Origin: CBDCWQ01 sp965223435 | GTDB taxonomy: Bacteria > Myxococcota > Kuafuiibacteriia > Kuafuiibacteriales > Kuafuiibacteriaceae | DNA: 64,000 nt | Assembly (NCBI GenBank): GCA_965223435.1 | Contig: CBDCWQ010000006.1 | Span: 124,001-188,000 of the forward strand | Direction: 5' to 3' | Shown: positions 51,217 to 60,451 of the stretch, one piece after another | How the letters are laid out: every line of letters begins with the position of its first letter | Position numbering within the stretch: position 1 is the stretch's first letter | Program-made: the position numbers and the translations under genes | The notes under the pieces: generated by a model | The model's database searches: none | The model's input: the letters and a program-made list of their open reading frames with translations, nothing else | What the model was told of the DNA's origin: nothing

Positions 51217-52416
51217 ATGAACGACTTGGCCCCATCGGGAGAATCCGAAAGGTTGTCGCCCGTAGACGCACCGCCGGTCGCGTCACGGGCGGTGTCCCAA
51301 GCGCCGAGCTTGGATGTACCCGCGCCGGATCTACGGGCGTTGCGCTTGGAGACGCTCGCCGAGACCCTGGAGGCTCTGGGTGAACCCGGCTATCGCGCGG
51401 GGCAGGTCTTTCGGTGGATCCATGGGCGCGGCGCGCGGGACTTCGAGGCGATGACCAATGTCAAAAAGTCGCTCCGAGAAACGCTGCGCCAAAAATTTCG
51501 ATTGTCCTCGATGGGTATTGTGCGTGTCGAGCGCGCGCTGGATGGGACGAGGAAGTATGCCCTTCGAACGCACTCGGGGGAGATCGTGGAGTGTGTGTAC
51601 ATCCCCGATGCGTCGTCACCGGGGCGCAACACCCTGTGTATCTCATCGCAAGTAGGCTGTGGGCTCGATTGCAAATTTTGCTTGACGGCTTCGCTGGGCT
51701 TGGTTCGCAATCTCTCCTTCGGAGAAATTGTCGAGCAGGTGACCCGAGTCAAGGAAGACCTGGCCCAAGATGAGCATCGTTCAAGCGCACCGAAGGCCGA
51801 CGCGTCTCGAATCGCGAACATCGTGATGATGGGGATGGGCGAGCCGCTGCAGAACTACGGACCGGTCGTCGATGCCCTTCGGGTTATCTCTTCAGACGAC
51901 GGTCACGGGATCTCTTTGCGACGAATCACGGTCAGCACGGTGGGGCTTGCGCCTCGGATACCGCGGTTGGGGCGGGATGTTGCGGTGAATCTTGCGGTGT
52001 CGTTGAATGCGACCACCGACGAGGTGCGAGATCGCATCATGCCCATCAATCGTCGCTACAATATTGCGACTTTGCTGGAGGCCTGCCGGGCTTTTCCGCT
52101 CCCTGAACGGCGGCGCATCACCTTCGAATATGTGCTTCTTGAGGGGTGCAACGACAGCGACGATGACGCCCGACGGTTGATCAAACTGCTTCGGCCCATA
52201 CGCTCCAAGGTCAACTTGATTCCGTTTAATCCGCACCGCTACAGTTCATTTCGTCGGCCATCCGAAGGCCGTATTCAGCGATTCAGGGAGATCGTCAATC
52301 GGGGTGGGTTGACAGCGATGGTGCGTACGCCTCGGGGCGACGATATTTTGTCAGCCTGTGGTCAACTCGGTGCCGCGGTTGAGGGAAAGCGTCGTCGTCT
52401 CCCGGTTTGTTCCTGA
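51217..52416 (+). CDS. rlmN: 23S rRNA (adenine2503-C2)-methyltransferase
   Basis: RlmN is a radical-SAM enzyme that methylates A2503 of 23S rRNA and A37 of some tRNAs. The CxxxCxxC cluster site is CGLDCKFC (Cys148, 152, 155). The dual-Cys chemistry needs a second Cys, visible in LSACGQLG near the C-terminus. GMGEPLQNYGPVVDAL is the family's SAM-binding block. The first 45 residues are variable. It lies 41 bases after ndk on the same strand. Confidence 0.96.
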   Translation: MNDLAPSGESERLSPVDAPPVASRAVSQAPSLDVPAPDLRALRLETLAETLEALGEPGYRAGQVFRWIHGRGARDFEAMTNVKKSLRETLRQKFRLSSMGIVRVERALDGTRKYALRTHSGEIVECVYIPDASSPGRNTLCISSQVGCGLDCKFCLTASLGLVRNLSFGEIVEQVTRVKEDLAQDEHRSSAPKADASRIANIVMMGMGEPLQNYGPVVDALRVISSDDGHGISLRRITVSTVGLAPRIPRLGRDVAVNLAVSLNATTDEVRDRIMPINRRYNIATLLEACRAFPLPERRRITFEYVLLEGCNDSDDDARRLIKLLRPIRSKVNLIPFNPHRYSSFRRPSEGRIQRFREIVNRGGLTAMVRTPRGDDILSACGQLGAAVEGKRRRLPVCS

Positions 52417-52425
52417 GGCGTCGGG

Positions 52426-52785
52426 TCAGTCGGGAAAGCCGCAGTCGCGCCAGAGGGTGACCCGGGCTCGAGCCTCATCCGAAACGCTCGGTTCTCCCGA
52501 GCTTGGGGGGGGCTGCCGGCCCGAGGTGATGGCATCGGCCACGGCGGTTCGCTGACTGAGGTCAAGGGGTAGGCTTTCGAAGTCGAGTCCTGCGGGAGCG
52601 CCCCTCCTTGCGGCGCCCACGCGCTGGCTGTCGTGACATCCGCTGCAATGGGTCACGATGATGTTGGGGTGGATGTCTCCTGCGAGGCTCGGAGCCGCGT
52701 CGCACCGGTTTTGCGTACCGTTTTCACCGCAGGCAATGGCCCCGCCGAGAAGCAAAACTGCCGTCCACCAACGTATTGTCGACAT
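52426..52785 (-). CDS. haem-binding (CxxCH) lipoprotein
   Basis: The product has 119 residues from ATG 52785. A signal with the lipobox GGAIAC (about residue 18) suggests a lipid anchor. HCSGCHDSQ is a single c-type haem-binding motif, set in a short domain with DIHPNIIVTHC upstream and PPPSSGEPSVSDEAR downstream. The domain resembles the cytochrome-c-like modules in large Planctomycete and Myxococcota surface proteins. It probably carries electrons on the outside of a membrane; the partner is unknown. The frame is open to 52896, but the extra residues precede the signal. Its stop is nine bases from the rlmN stop. Confidence 0.7.
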   Translation of the reverse strand: MSTIRWWTAVLLLGGAIACGENGTQNRCDAAPSLAGDIHPNIIVTHCSGCHDSQRVGAARRGAPAGLDFESLPLDLSQRTAVADAITSGRQPPPSSGEPSVSDEARARVTLWRDCGFPD

Positions 52786-52880
52786 GGATGTATTCTCCGG
52801 CGCTTGGGGCTCAGCTTCAAGGGCCGACGATCGGTGCCGGGAGGTTGACGCTCGGGAAGGGCGGATGGTAGCCGGGTCGG

Positions 52881-53774
52881 ATGCCGACAGAGGCACACAC
52901 GGACGTGCTTGGGGTCATTGGTGGCAGCGGTCTTTATGACCTGGAGGGACTCGAGGCCCGTGAAGAAATCGTTCTCGAAACACCCTTTGGTGCGCCCTCG
53001 GGCCCCTTTGTCCGTGGCCGGGTTTCCGAACGGTGGGTGGTTTTTCTGCCCCGGCATGGTCTCGGGCATCGTCTGCTGCCCCACGAACTGAATTTTCGTG
53101 CCAACATTTGGGGTTTCAAGAAGCTGGGGGTACGGCAGCTGATCTCCGTTTCCGCGGTGGGCTCCATGAAGGAGGACATCGTTCCCGGTGAGCTCGTTTT
53201 GGTCGATCAGTTCATCGATAGAACCCGGCAGCGTCCGAGTTCCTTTTACGGGGACGGCATTGTGGTGCACGTGCCCATGGCCGATCCAGTGTGCCCGAGC
53301 CTGCGCAAAGCTTTGGGACAAGCTTCGGGGGCGGTCAATGCCCCGGTTCACCGCCAGGGGACGTATTTGTGCATCGAGGGACCGCAATTTTCGACCCGAG
53401 CGGAGTCCTTGTTGTATCGAACGTTTGGTGTCGACGTCATCGGCATGACCAACATGCCTGAGGCTCGCCTCGCGCGCGAGGCAGAGATCTGCTACGCGAG
53501 CATCGCGCTGGCCACGGACTATGACAGCTGGCACGCCCACGAAGCCGACGTTTCGGTGGAGGCGATCCTAAAAACCCTTCGCGCCAATGTGGAGCGCGCG
53601 AAGACCTTGATTGTCACCTTTGCCAAAAAACCTTTTGTCGAAGGCGGCTGCGATCTGTGTGCGTGCGCTGCGCGGACCAGTCTCATGACGCCCAAAGAGG
53701 CCATTCCTCCTGAGGTCCTGGCCAAGCTTGGCCCCATTCTTGATCCATTTTTGACCCCGAACAACGCACCATAA
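52881..53774 (+). CDS. mtnP: S-methyl-5'-thioadenosine phosphorylase
   Basis: MtnP splits 5'-methylthioadenosine with phosphate into adenine and 5-methylthioribose-1-phosphate, recycling the by-product of polyamine synthesis. The 297-residue product matches the PNP/MTAP family: GVIGGSGLYDLEGL, FLPRHGLGHRLLPHELNFRA, NIWGFKKLGVRQLISVSAVG, TYLCIEGPQFSTRAES, then IGMTNMPEARLAREAEICYA. The C-terminal Cys-rich CDLCACAARTS is unusual in E. coli-type enzymes but occurs in related MTAPs. It starts at ATG 52881 and is followed by a PfkB-family kinase after 10 bases. Confidence 0.93.
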   Translation: MPTEAHTDVLGVIGGSGLYDLEGLEAREEIVLETPFGAPSGPFVRGRVSERWVVFLPRHGLGHRLLPHELNFRANIWGFKKLGVRQLISVSAVGSMKEDIVPGELVLVDQFIDRTRQRPSSFYGDGIVVHVPMADPVCPSLRKALGQASGAVNAPVHRQGTYLCIEGPQFSTRAESLLYRTFGVDVIGMTNMPEARLAREAEICYASIALATDYDSWHAHEADVSVEAILKTLRANVERAKTLIVTFAKKPFVEGGCDLCACAARTSLMTPKEAIPPEVLAKLGPILDPFLTPNNAP

Positions 53775-53784
53775 GGAGCAAAAC

Positions 53785-54711
53785 ATGTCCGTTCTCGTCG
53801 TAGGTTCCATGGCCATCGACTCTGTCGAAACCCCGTTTGGCAAGCGCCCTGATGCGCTTGGTGGAAGCGCCAACTATTTTTCCATGTCTGCGAGCTTGTT
53901 TACCCAAGTCCGACTGGTGGCCACCGTCGGGGAGGACTTCCCGGAGGCCCATCTCAAGCGCCTCGAGGAGCGCTCCATCGACCTCGCGGGACTTGAGCGG
54001 GTCTCGGGGGGCAAGACCTTTCGTTGGAGCGGTAAGTACGGCGCCAACTTGAACGAAGCGATCACCTTGGACACTCAGCTCAATGTCTTTGCGGATTTCA
54101 AGCCGAAGCTGCCCGAGCACTTTCGAGACTCCGAGTACGTTTTTTTGGCAAACATTCATCCTGCGCTCCAGGCGGAAGTGGTCGAGCAGGTGCGGGCGCC
54201 TAAGCTGGTTGCCCTCGATACGATGAACTTCTGGATCGAAGGAGAGCGCGAGGCCCTGAAGACGGTCCTGAAAAGGACCGATGTCCTCACCATCAATGAG
54301 GGTGAGGCTCGCCTCTTGGCCGAAGAGCACAATATTCTCAAAGCGGCGCAGGCTATTCGGGGCATGGGGCCGCGGATCTTGGTGATCAAGCGGGGCGAAT
54401 ACGGGGCTCTGTATTACGATGGTGAGCATCTGTTCTACGCGCCTGCGTACCCGCTGGAGTCGGTATTTGATCCAACCGGCGCTGGGGATACGTTTGCGGG
54501 GGGCATGATGGGGTACCTCGCGCGCTCGGGGAGCCAAGACGTTTCGGTTTTTCGCCAAGCCATTGTAGCCGGTTGCGTGATGGGTTCCTTTACGGTTGAG
54601 CGCTTTTCGGTGGATCGTTTACAGGAAGTCACGTTGTCTGAGTTTCGAGAGCGCTTTGTGCGTTTTCGGGCGCTCACCCACTTTCAGGAACTGCACGGAG
54701 ACTTCGCGTGA
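53785..54711 (+). CDS. PfkB-family sugar or nucleoside kinase
   Basis: The 308-residue protein belongs to the ribokinase/PfkB family: GGSANYFSMSASLF (substrate lid), GKTFRWSGKYG, TINEGEARLLAEE and the catalytic block DPTGAGDTFAGGMMGYL near residue 230. The family phosphorylates sugars or nucleosides such as adenosine. AAGGAG precedes the ATG at 53785. It follows mtnP by 10 bases, so a substrate from purine or methylthioribose salvage is likely; adenosine kinase is one possibility. Methylthioribose kinase itself belongs to another family. Confidence 0.87.
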   Translation: MSVLVVGSMAIDSVETPFGKRPDALGGSANYFSMSASLFTQVRLVATVGEDFPEAHLKRLEERSIDLAGLERVSGGKTFRWSGKYGANLNEAITLDTQLNVFADFKPKLPEHFRDSEYVFLANIHPALQAEVVEQVRAPKLVALDTMNFWIEGEREALKTVLKRTDVLTINEGEARLLAEEHNILKAAQAIRGMGPRILVIKRGEYGALYYDGEHLFYAPAYPLESVFDPTGAGDTFAGGMMGYLARSGSQDVSVFRQAIVAGCVMGSFTVERFSVDRLQEVTLSEFRERFVRFRALTHFQELHGDFA

Positions 54712-55166
54712 ATTCATGGCGGTCATGGCGGTTAACGGCGGGCTAAACCCGCCTGCCGCCTCTACGCATCGGCCTTTGGCCGCTGCTGCGCGCTCGCGCT
54801 GCTCGCTTGCTTCAGGGGCTCTGTTGGTCGGGGGCTTTCGTTGGTCGGGGGCTTTCGTTGGTCGGGGGCTCGGTTGGTCGGGGGCTTTCGTTGGTTTGGG
54901 GCTCTGTTGGTTTGGGGCTCGGTTGGTTTGGGGCTCGGTTGGTTTGGGGCTCGGTTGGTCGGGGGGCCGCTTGCTCGGTGTGCGTGAGGGGCAGTGGTCC
55001 GGGGCTGCCTCGGCGTGTTTACGCTGCATTCACAGCCTGGGCGTGCTTTGACCTTTTTGCCCTTGTAGGGCGAGGTGGGCGGTTTCTCAGATTTGACCGG
55101 CTGCCAGGGCGCTGATAGTTTGCCAGAGCTACGTTAAAGCGGGGGGGCGAAAGGCCAAAGAGCACA
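54712..55166. other. 455-base gap with a minisatellite
   Basis: It separates the PfkB and PP2C genes. It holds the 16-17 bp repeat at 54815-54961 and otherwise shows no gene. A frame runs through the repeat, but its translation (LVGGFRWSGAFVGRGLGWSG) is repeat-born and lacks a start and a Shine-Dalgarno sequence. The PP2C promoter must lie at its right end. Confidence 0.5.
54815..54961. repeat. minisatellite of nine 16-17 bp units
   Basis: Nine head-to-tail copies of ggggct[ct][tgc]...gttggt(cg or tt) follow one another. Each opens with GGGG and ends with TTGGTCG or TTGGTTT. Copies 2 and 3 are identical, as are copies 7 and 8. The evenly spaced G-runs could form G-quadruplexes with long loops. 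Confidence 0.9.
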
Positions 55167-56567
55167 ATGCGCGTCAATTCTTGGGCGCTCACGGACGTCG
55201 GTCGAAGCCGTAAGCATAACGAGGATGGCTGGCTGATCGATGATCAGCTGGGTTTGTATGCCGTGGCCGACGGCATGGGTGGCCACGCGGCGGGCGAGGT
55301 CGCGTCGGCGTACGGCCTGCGGTGCGTGCAGCAACAACTGGTAAAAAAGAAGGGATTGCTGAACGAGTACCGGGAGAATCCTACGCCGGAAGGCCGGGCT
55401 CAAATCCTGCGCGAGGTTGAGTTGTCCATCAATGTCGCCTCTTCAGCGATCTATCACCTCGCCCAGCGCGACAAAAAGCGACACGGAATGGGAACGACGC
55501 TGTCGATGGTTCTGGTGGTGGGTGACAAGGCGTTTATGGCCCACGTGGGGGACTCCCGGCTGTATCTGGCTAGGGCAAACCAAATCCATCAACTGTCCGA
55601 GGATCACTCGTACCTGTGGGAGCAGATCCGAAAAGGGGCCATTACGGTCGAGGAAGCCAAACGATCACCATTTTCGAACGTCATTACCCGTGCGGTTGGC
55701 ATTACGGAAACGGTGCAGGTCGATACGTTGGTTTTCGATGTGGTTCCTGGGGATACCTATCTTTGCTGCTCGGACGGACTGCATGGCTACCTCGAAGATG
55801 AGGAAGAGCTCAAAAAAATCTTGGCCAACGACGTGGGAGAGGAAGTTCCCAGGGATCTCATTGATCTGGCGAACGCACGCGGCGGTAAAGACAACATCAC
55901 CTGCATTGTACTGCGGGTGCCAGGGGATGCTGCCGATCCCACGGCCGTGGACGTTATCGATAAACTCGATATCCTTCGCAAGATTCCGCTTTTTCGCCAC
56001 CTGAACTACAAAGAGTTGGTCAAGGTGTTGAATCAGACGCGGCAGCGAAGCTTTGTGCAAGGCCAGATGATCCTCGAGGAAAAGACCATGGGTGACGAGT
56101 TCTATGTCGTCCTTTCGGGTCGGGTAGAAGTGATCAAGGGCGGGCAGGCGCTCACGACCCTGGGGCCTGGCGTGCACTTTGGCGAGATGGCCCTGCTCGA
56201 TCGCTCCCCTCGATCGGCGTCGGTGGCTGCGTCAGAGTCGACGAGGCTCCTTTCTCTCTCTCGACGGGCGTTTTTTCATTTGGTCAAAAGTGAACCCGTT
56301 CTGAGCACGAAGCTTTTGTGGAGTTTCGTCCAGGTGTTGTCGATGCGGTTGAGGGCCACCAATGAGGCCCTGTCCAACACGAGGAGTGACAGTGGTCAGG
56401 TTCCTTTCGCCAACATCGAAGATGTACGCGCTGCGGGCACCCTGGGGACGGGAGAGGTTTCCGCGTTGAAAGATGAGGTTGTCCCTCTTGAGCCGCTGGA
56501 GTTGCCGAAGGCAGCGAGCGACGAAATCACCCAATCGCTGGGCCAAGGGCCTAAGGGGGACACCTAG
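55167..56567 (+). CDS. PP2C-type protein phosphatase fused to a cyclic-nucleotide-binding domain
   Basis: Residues 1-250 form a PP2C/PPM Ser/Thr phosphatase with the metal-binding landmarks TDVGRSRKHNEDGW, YAVADGMGGHAAGEVAS, GMGTTLSM, AHVGDSRLYL, CCSDGLHGYLED and RGGKDNITCIVLR. Residues 275-395 are a cNMP-binding domain: FRHLNYKELVKVLNQTR, GDEFYVVLSGRVEVI and GPGVHFGEMALLDRSPRSAS. The last pocket segment keeps the GEMALLD-x4-R-x2-S pattern of ligand-binding members. Both domains are cytoplasmic. It may dephosphorylate substrates of Ser/Thr kinases under control of cAMP or cGMP. The FHA-GGDEF gene starts 12 bases after it, so the two belong together. Confidence 0.93.
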   Translation: MRVNSWALTDVGRSRKHNEDGWLIDDQLGLYAVADGMGGHAAGEVASAYGLRCVQQQLVKKKGLLNEYRENPTPEGRAQILREVELSINVASSAIYHLAQRDKKRHGMGTTLSMVLVVGDKAFMAHVGDSRLYLARANQIHQLSEDHSYLWEQIRKGAITVEEAKRSPFSNVITRAVGITETVQVDTLVFDVVPGDTYLCCSDGLHGYLEDEEELKKILANDVGEEVPRDLIDLANARGGKDNITCIVLRVPGDAADPTAVDVIDKLDILRKIPLFRHLNYKELVKVLNQTRQRSFVQGQMILEEKTMGDEFYVVLSGRVEVIKGGQALTTLGPGVHFGEMALLDRSPRSASVAASESTRLLSLSRRAFFHLVKSEPVLSTKLLWSFVQVLSMRLRATNEALSNTRSDSGQVPFANIEDVRAAGTLGTGEVSALKDEVVPLEPLELPKAASDEITQSLGQGPKGDT

Positions 56568-56579
56568 CCGGTGTAGGCC

Positions 56580-57542
56580 ATGTCCGATAGAGACCCCATT
56601 AAGCCTGAGTCCGGATATTCGCCCAGGATTCATCACGACGAAGAGACGCGTGTCTCTTCGGTCTCACGTATCATCGACAAGGGCATTTCGAGCGAGTCGT
56701 GCCTGGTGACCATCTACGGTCGGGATTTGGGTAAACAGTACCCGCTTGGGGAGGCTGAAACAGTCATCGGGCGGGGCGCAGAAAACCTGATCATGATTGA
56801 CATGGACAACGTGTCGCGGCGGCACGCGCGGGTACTCAATCGGAAGGATGGCTACTATCTCGAGGATTTGGATTCCACCAACGGGACCTACGTCAACGAC
56901 CTTGAAGTCAAATTCGAACGACTGCGAAACGCGGATTTGATCAAGATTGGCGGCGCGATTCTGAAATTCCTGCATGGGGGAAACATCGAGGCGCTTTTCC
57001 ACGAAGAGATCTACCAGATGACCATCATGGATGGGCTCACGCAGGTGCACAACAAGCGCTACTTCATGGAGTTCTTGGACCGAGAAATGGCGCGCTGTGC
57101 ACGATACGAGCGGCCTCTATCGCTGCTGCTGTTTGATCTCGATCATTTTAAGTTGGTGAATGACCAACACGGGCACCTTGCCGGTGATTTCATCCTGAAG
57201 CGCCTGGCGGAGATCGTCTCGAAGCATATCCGAAAAGAGGAAGCTTTTGCTCGCTTTGGTGGGGAAGAGTTTGCGATCATCATGCCCGAGACAACGGGAG
57301 AGCGGGCAAGCATCTTTGCAGAAAAAATTCGTCGCATGGTTGAGTCGACGTCGTTTGTCTATGAGGACCGAGAAATTGCCGTGAGTGTGTCCATTGGTGT
57401 TTGTGAAATGGGGCCCTATCGCGAACCCAAAGCGTTTCTTCAGGCGGCCGATGAATATCTCTACCGGGCCAAAAGTGGTGGCAGAAACCGGGTAGAAGGG
57501 GACTCCGGCACCGCCCGAGCAGACTCCAAGACGACGAGCTGA
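56580..57542 (+). CDS. diguanylate cyclase with an N-terminal FHA domain
   Basis: Residues 45-115 form an FHA domain (GRGAENLIMIDMDNVSRRHA, then DLDSTNGTYVND) that recognises phosphothreonine peptides. Residues 145-305 form a GGDEF domain with DGLTQVHNKRYFMEFLDREM, LFDLDHFKLVNDQHGHLAGD and the active-site GGEEF (residues 227-231). It probably makes cyclic di-GMP when bound to a phosphorylated partner. The inhibitory I-site position, normally RxxD five residues before GGEEF, reads RKEE, so feedback inhibition by product may be weak. No signal peptide or membrane helix. It follows the PP2C-cNMP gene by 12 bases. Confidence 0.93.
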   Translation: MSDRDPIKPESGYSPRIHHDEETRVSSVSRIIDKGISSESCLVTIYGRDLGKQYPLGEAETVIGRGAENLIMIDMDNVSRRHARVLNRKDGYYLEDLDSTNGTYVNDLEVKFERLRNADLIKIGGAILKFLHGGNIEALFHEEIYQMTIMDGLTQVHNKRYFMEFLDREMARCARYERPLSLLLFDLDHFKLVNDQHGHLAGDFILKRLAEIVSKHIRKEEAFARFGGEEFAIIMPETTGERASIFAEKIRRMVESTSFVYEDREIAVSVSIGVCEMGPYREPKAFLQAADEYLYRAKSGGRNRVEGDSGTARADSKTTS

Positions 57543-57662
57543 CCGAAGCTCCGCGCGTCGGCTGTGGATGGGCGCAGTTTTGGTGACGGACCATTTCGGT
57601 CTCACGGGGCCTGCCCGACAGCTCTTGCTTTTGTCCAGGGGCGGGTGATAACCACTGCCAAG

Positions 57663-58724
57663 ATGGGCCGTTACGTTGTGGTTATGGCTGGGGGGGCGGG
57701 CACACGCTTTTGGCCCGCCAGTCGTCGCGCGCATCCCAAGCAATTCTTGAGCCTCGCCGCGGACCGTCCGCTCATCGCCCAGACCATGGCTCGGGTCGAT
57801 GTCCCTTGGGCGAATCGGTTTGTGGTGACCGGCGCGGCGCACGCGGAGCACGCCCGGCAGGCGCTTCCTGACCTGCCATCATCGAATTTGCTGGTGGAGC
57901 CAGTTGGGCGCAACACCGCACCGTGCATCGCATGGGCCACCAAAGTCATCGGCCAGCGCGACCCCGATGCGCGCATCGCGGTGCTTCCGTCCGATCACTA
58001 CATCCAGGACACTCTGGATTTTCGCCGGCACCTCGATGCGGCATTTGGGCACGCGGGGGGGCGAATTGTCCTTTTCGGGATCGTCCCGACCCGCCCCGAG
58101 ACGGGTTACGGGTACATCAAGAAGGGCCCTGTTGCGGACGATGGTCCACCGCAGGACGGTGGCATGCCCATATGGTCGATCGCGCGTTTTGTTGAGAAAC
58201 CCGATCGGGAAACCGCCGAGCAGTACCTGCGGGAGGGCGACTACCTTTGGAATTCGGGCATGTTTGTGTTTTCGGCGCGGACCATGCTCGAGGAGCTGGA
58301 ACGGTATCTGCCAACACTGACGGAGGGGCTTGAAGCGCTTCTCAAGAAGCCTGACGCCATCGAGGCGATCTACCCCCGCCTGCCCAAGGAGAGCATCGAC
58401 TACGGCGTCATGGAAAAGAGCGACCGAACGTCGGTCCTTCCGGCCTCGTTTCCGTGGTCCGACGTGGGCTCATGGGACAGCGCGATGACGCTTTACGAGG
58501 CGGACGAGCAAAAGAATGTCCTCTTGGGCGATGCGGTGGTCTCCGGCACGACCGGGAGCATGGTCGATGCCCGGGGCAAGCGTTTGGTGGCGGTGGTGGG
58601 CCTCGACGGGGTCATGGTCGTAGACACCAAGGACGCCGTGCTGGTCGTCAAGCGCGGCCGTTCCGAGCAAGTGAAAGAGGTCGTAAGTATTTTGGCGGAG
58701 CAGGGGCGAGAGGAACTTCTATGA
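57663..58724 (+). CDS. manC: mannose-1-phosphate guanylyltransferase
   Basis: The enzyme makes GDP-mannose from GTP and mannose-1-phosphate for polysaccharide synthesis. The 353-residue product has the nucleotidyltransferase site VVVMAGGAGTRFWPASR, PKQFLSL, GRNTAPCIAWA, VLPSDHYIQ, and the substrate segments IARFVEKPD and FPWSDVGSWDS. It has only the transferase domain, without the isomerase domain of the bifunctional ManC. ATG 57663 is chosen as it gives MGRYVVVMAGG; the frame is open to 57564. It overlaps the next gene by four bases (ATGA). Confidence 0.92.
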   Translation: MGRYVVVMAGGAGTRFWPASRRAHPKQFLSLAADRPLIAQTMARVDVPWANRFVVTGAAHAEHARQALPDLPSSNLLVEPVGRNTAPCIAWATKVIGQRDPDARIAVLPSDHYIQDTLDFRRHLDAAFGHAGGRIVLFGIVPTRPETGYGYIKKGPVADDGPPQDGGMPIWSIARFVEKPDRETAEQYLREGDYLWNSGMFVFSARTMLEELERYLPTLTEGLEALLKKPDAIEAIYPRLPKESIDYGVMEKSDRTSVLPASFPWSDVGSWDSAMTLYEADEQKNVLLGDAVVSGTTGSMVDARGKRLVAVVGLDGVMVVDTKDAVLVVKRGRSEQVKEVVSILAEQGREELL

Positions 58725-60100
58725 AAATCGATCCAACCATCTTTCGGGAGTACGACATTCGGGGACTGGTCGACGAGGACTTGACCGAGGACGGCGTCGC
58801 TTCGATCGGTCGAGCCTACGCCGCGTTTGCCCAAACTCAGGGCGCAAAAACGGTCTCTGTCGGACGCGACTGTCGAGAACACTCACCGAGGTTGTCGAAG
58901 GCGTTGGCCTCCGGACTGACCGAAGGCGGACTGGACGTCTTGGAGCTGGGCGTCGTCACCACCCCGATGCTCTACTTTTCCCTTCACACGCTGCCCGTAG
59001 ACGGGGGGATTCAAATCACGGGTTCTCACAATCCTCCTGCGTATAACGGTCTCAAGATTTCGTTGGGGAAGACGTCGCTTCACGGCCAAGACATTCAACG
59101 GCTACATCGCATCATCGAAGATGAGGCTTTTGGGGGCGGTGCGGAGCGTGGAGAGGTGCGCCAGCACAGCGTCACGGAAGCGTATGTGAATGACCTGGCG
59201 GCGCGCATCAAGCTTGGGGCGAAAAAACTCAAGGTGGTGGTGGATGCGGGCAACGGGACGGGGGGGCCTTTTGCCCTTCAGGTTCTTGATAAGCTTGGGG
59301 TGGAGGTGGTTCCGCTTTACTGTGAGATGGACGCCACCTTTCCCAACCATCACCCGGATCCCACGGTCGCAAAGAACCTCGAGGACTTGCGGCAAACCGT
59401 GCTCCGCGAAGGGGCTGATCTGGGCCTGGCGTACGACGGTGACGCGGATCGGATTGGGGCGGTCGACGAGAAGGGGCAAATCCTATGGGGCGATCAGATG
59501 ATGATCCTCTTTTCTCGGGCCGTGCTCCAAGACGAGCCGGGTGCGACCATTGTTGGGGAAGTGAAGTGTAGCCAGACCCTGTACGACGACATCGAGAAAC
59601 AGGGCGGGAAGGCGATCATGTGGCGCACCGGGCACAGCCTGATCAAGGACAAGATGAAGCAGACCGGGGCGGCTCTTGCGGGGGAGATGAGTGGGCACAT
59701 CTTTTTTCGGCACCGCTTTTTCGGGTTTGACGATGGAATCTACGCGGGACTGCGGTTGCTTGAATTGGTGTCGCGCGCGGAACAGCCCCTGTCAGCGCTC
59801 TTGGCCGATGTCCCCCAAACCTTCAATACGCCGGAGATCCGGGTGGAATGCCCAGAGTCTCTGAAGTTTCCGCTCGTGGAGCGGTTGGTCGCCCACTTCA
59901 AACGCGAACATGAGGTCATCGATATTGATGGTGCGCGGGTCGTTTTTGACGACGGCTGGGGATTGGTGCGGGCATCCAACACCCAGGCTCTTTTGGTGTT
60001 GCGTTTCGAAGCAAACTCCGAGGCTCGTCTTCGCGAGATCCAAACTTATGTGGAAAACGCGCTCGCCGAGGTTCGCACCGGGCTTGAAGCCGGTCCTTGA
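58721..60100 (+). CDS. phosphomannomutase/phosphoglucomutase
   Basis: The enzyme interconverts hexose 6- and 1-phosphates and so supplies mannose-1-phosphate to the preceding transferase. The 459-residue product is of the AlgC type: FREYDIRGLVDEDLTE, the phosphoserine loop QITGSHNPPAYNGLKI (Ser about residue 101), the metal loop AYDGDADRIGAVDE (about 240), EMSGHIFFRHRF and DGWGLVRASNTQALLVLRFE. All four domain landmarks are present. The start at ATG 58721 overlaps the manC stop, which shows coupled translation. Confidence 0.94.
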   Translation: MKIDPTIFREYDIRGLVDEDLTEDGVASIGRAYAAFAQTQGAKTVSVGRDCREHSPRLSKALASGLTEGGLDVLELGVVTTPMLYFSLHTLPVDGGIQITGSHNPPAYNGLKISLGKTSLHGQDIQRLHRIIEDEAFGGGAERGEVRQHSVTEAYVNDLAARIKLGAKKLKVVVDAGNGTGGPFALQVLDKLGVEVVPLYCEMDATFPNHHPDPTVAKNLEDLRQTVLREGADLGLAYDGDADRIGAVDEKGQILWGDQMMILFSRAVLQDEPGATIVGEVKCSQTLYDDIEKQGGKAIMWRTGHSLIKDKMKQTGAALAGEMSGHIFFRHRFFGFDDGIYAGLRLLELVSRAEQPLSALLADVPQTFNTPEIRVECPESLKFPLVERLVAHFKREHEVIDIDGARVVFDDGWGLVRASNTQALLVLRFEANSEARLREIQTYVENALAEVRTGLEAGP

Positions 60101-60451
60101 GTCGCGCCCAACCGCGCTGATCCAGCTCGTCGAAGAGCGGCGAGAGACTTGGTTCCGGGATCGCGAGGGGCGCGAGACGATATCGACCCACTGATTTCGA
60201 GTCAAGTAGGGCACCGAATCTCTTTACATGGAGGTGTGGGCGTGGTACGTTCCGCACCGCATGACGGGGATGAGACCTGCGTCACACTATTAAGCAATAG
60301 AAGTGTGGAGCGAAGTTTCGGCGAACGCGCGGAAAACCCTCAAAGGTTTTCTGCCGCTGGGTCTTGGGTCGCGTAAACATTCAGGATGTCCACAAACGGG
60401 TGGATAACGGGGCGTGAGGCGGAGCGGCTCCGGGCTGTGGAGGCTTTTGTG
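60101..60451. other. gap before the carD-like gene
   Basis: This 351-base stretch shows no conserved frame or tRNA. The carD promoter should lie here. An in-frame ATG at 60386 could extend the next gene by 22 residues, but GGAGG near 60438 points to the later start. Confidence 0.4.

Noticed and set aside
54815..54961. CRISPR array
   Set aside because: The units are contiguous with no unique spacers, so this is a minisatellite.
54596..55051. 151-codon frame through the minisatellite
   Set aside because: Its sequence is set by the repeat and it overlaps the end of the PfkB gene in another frame.
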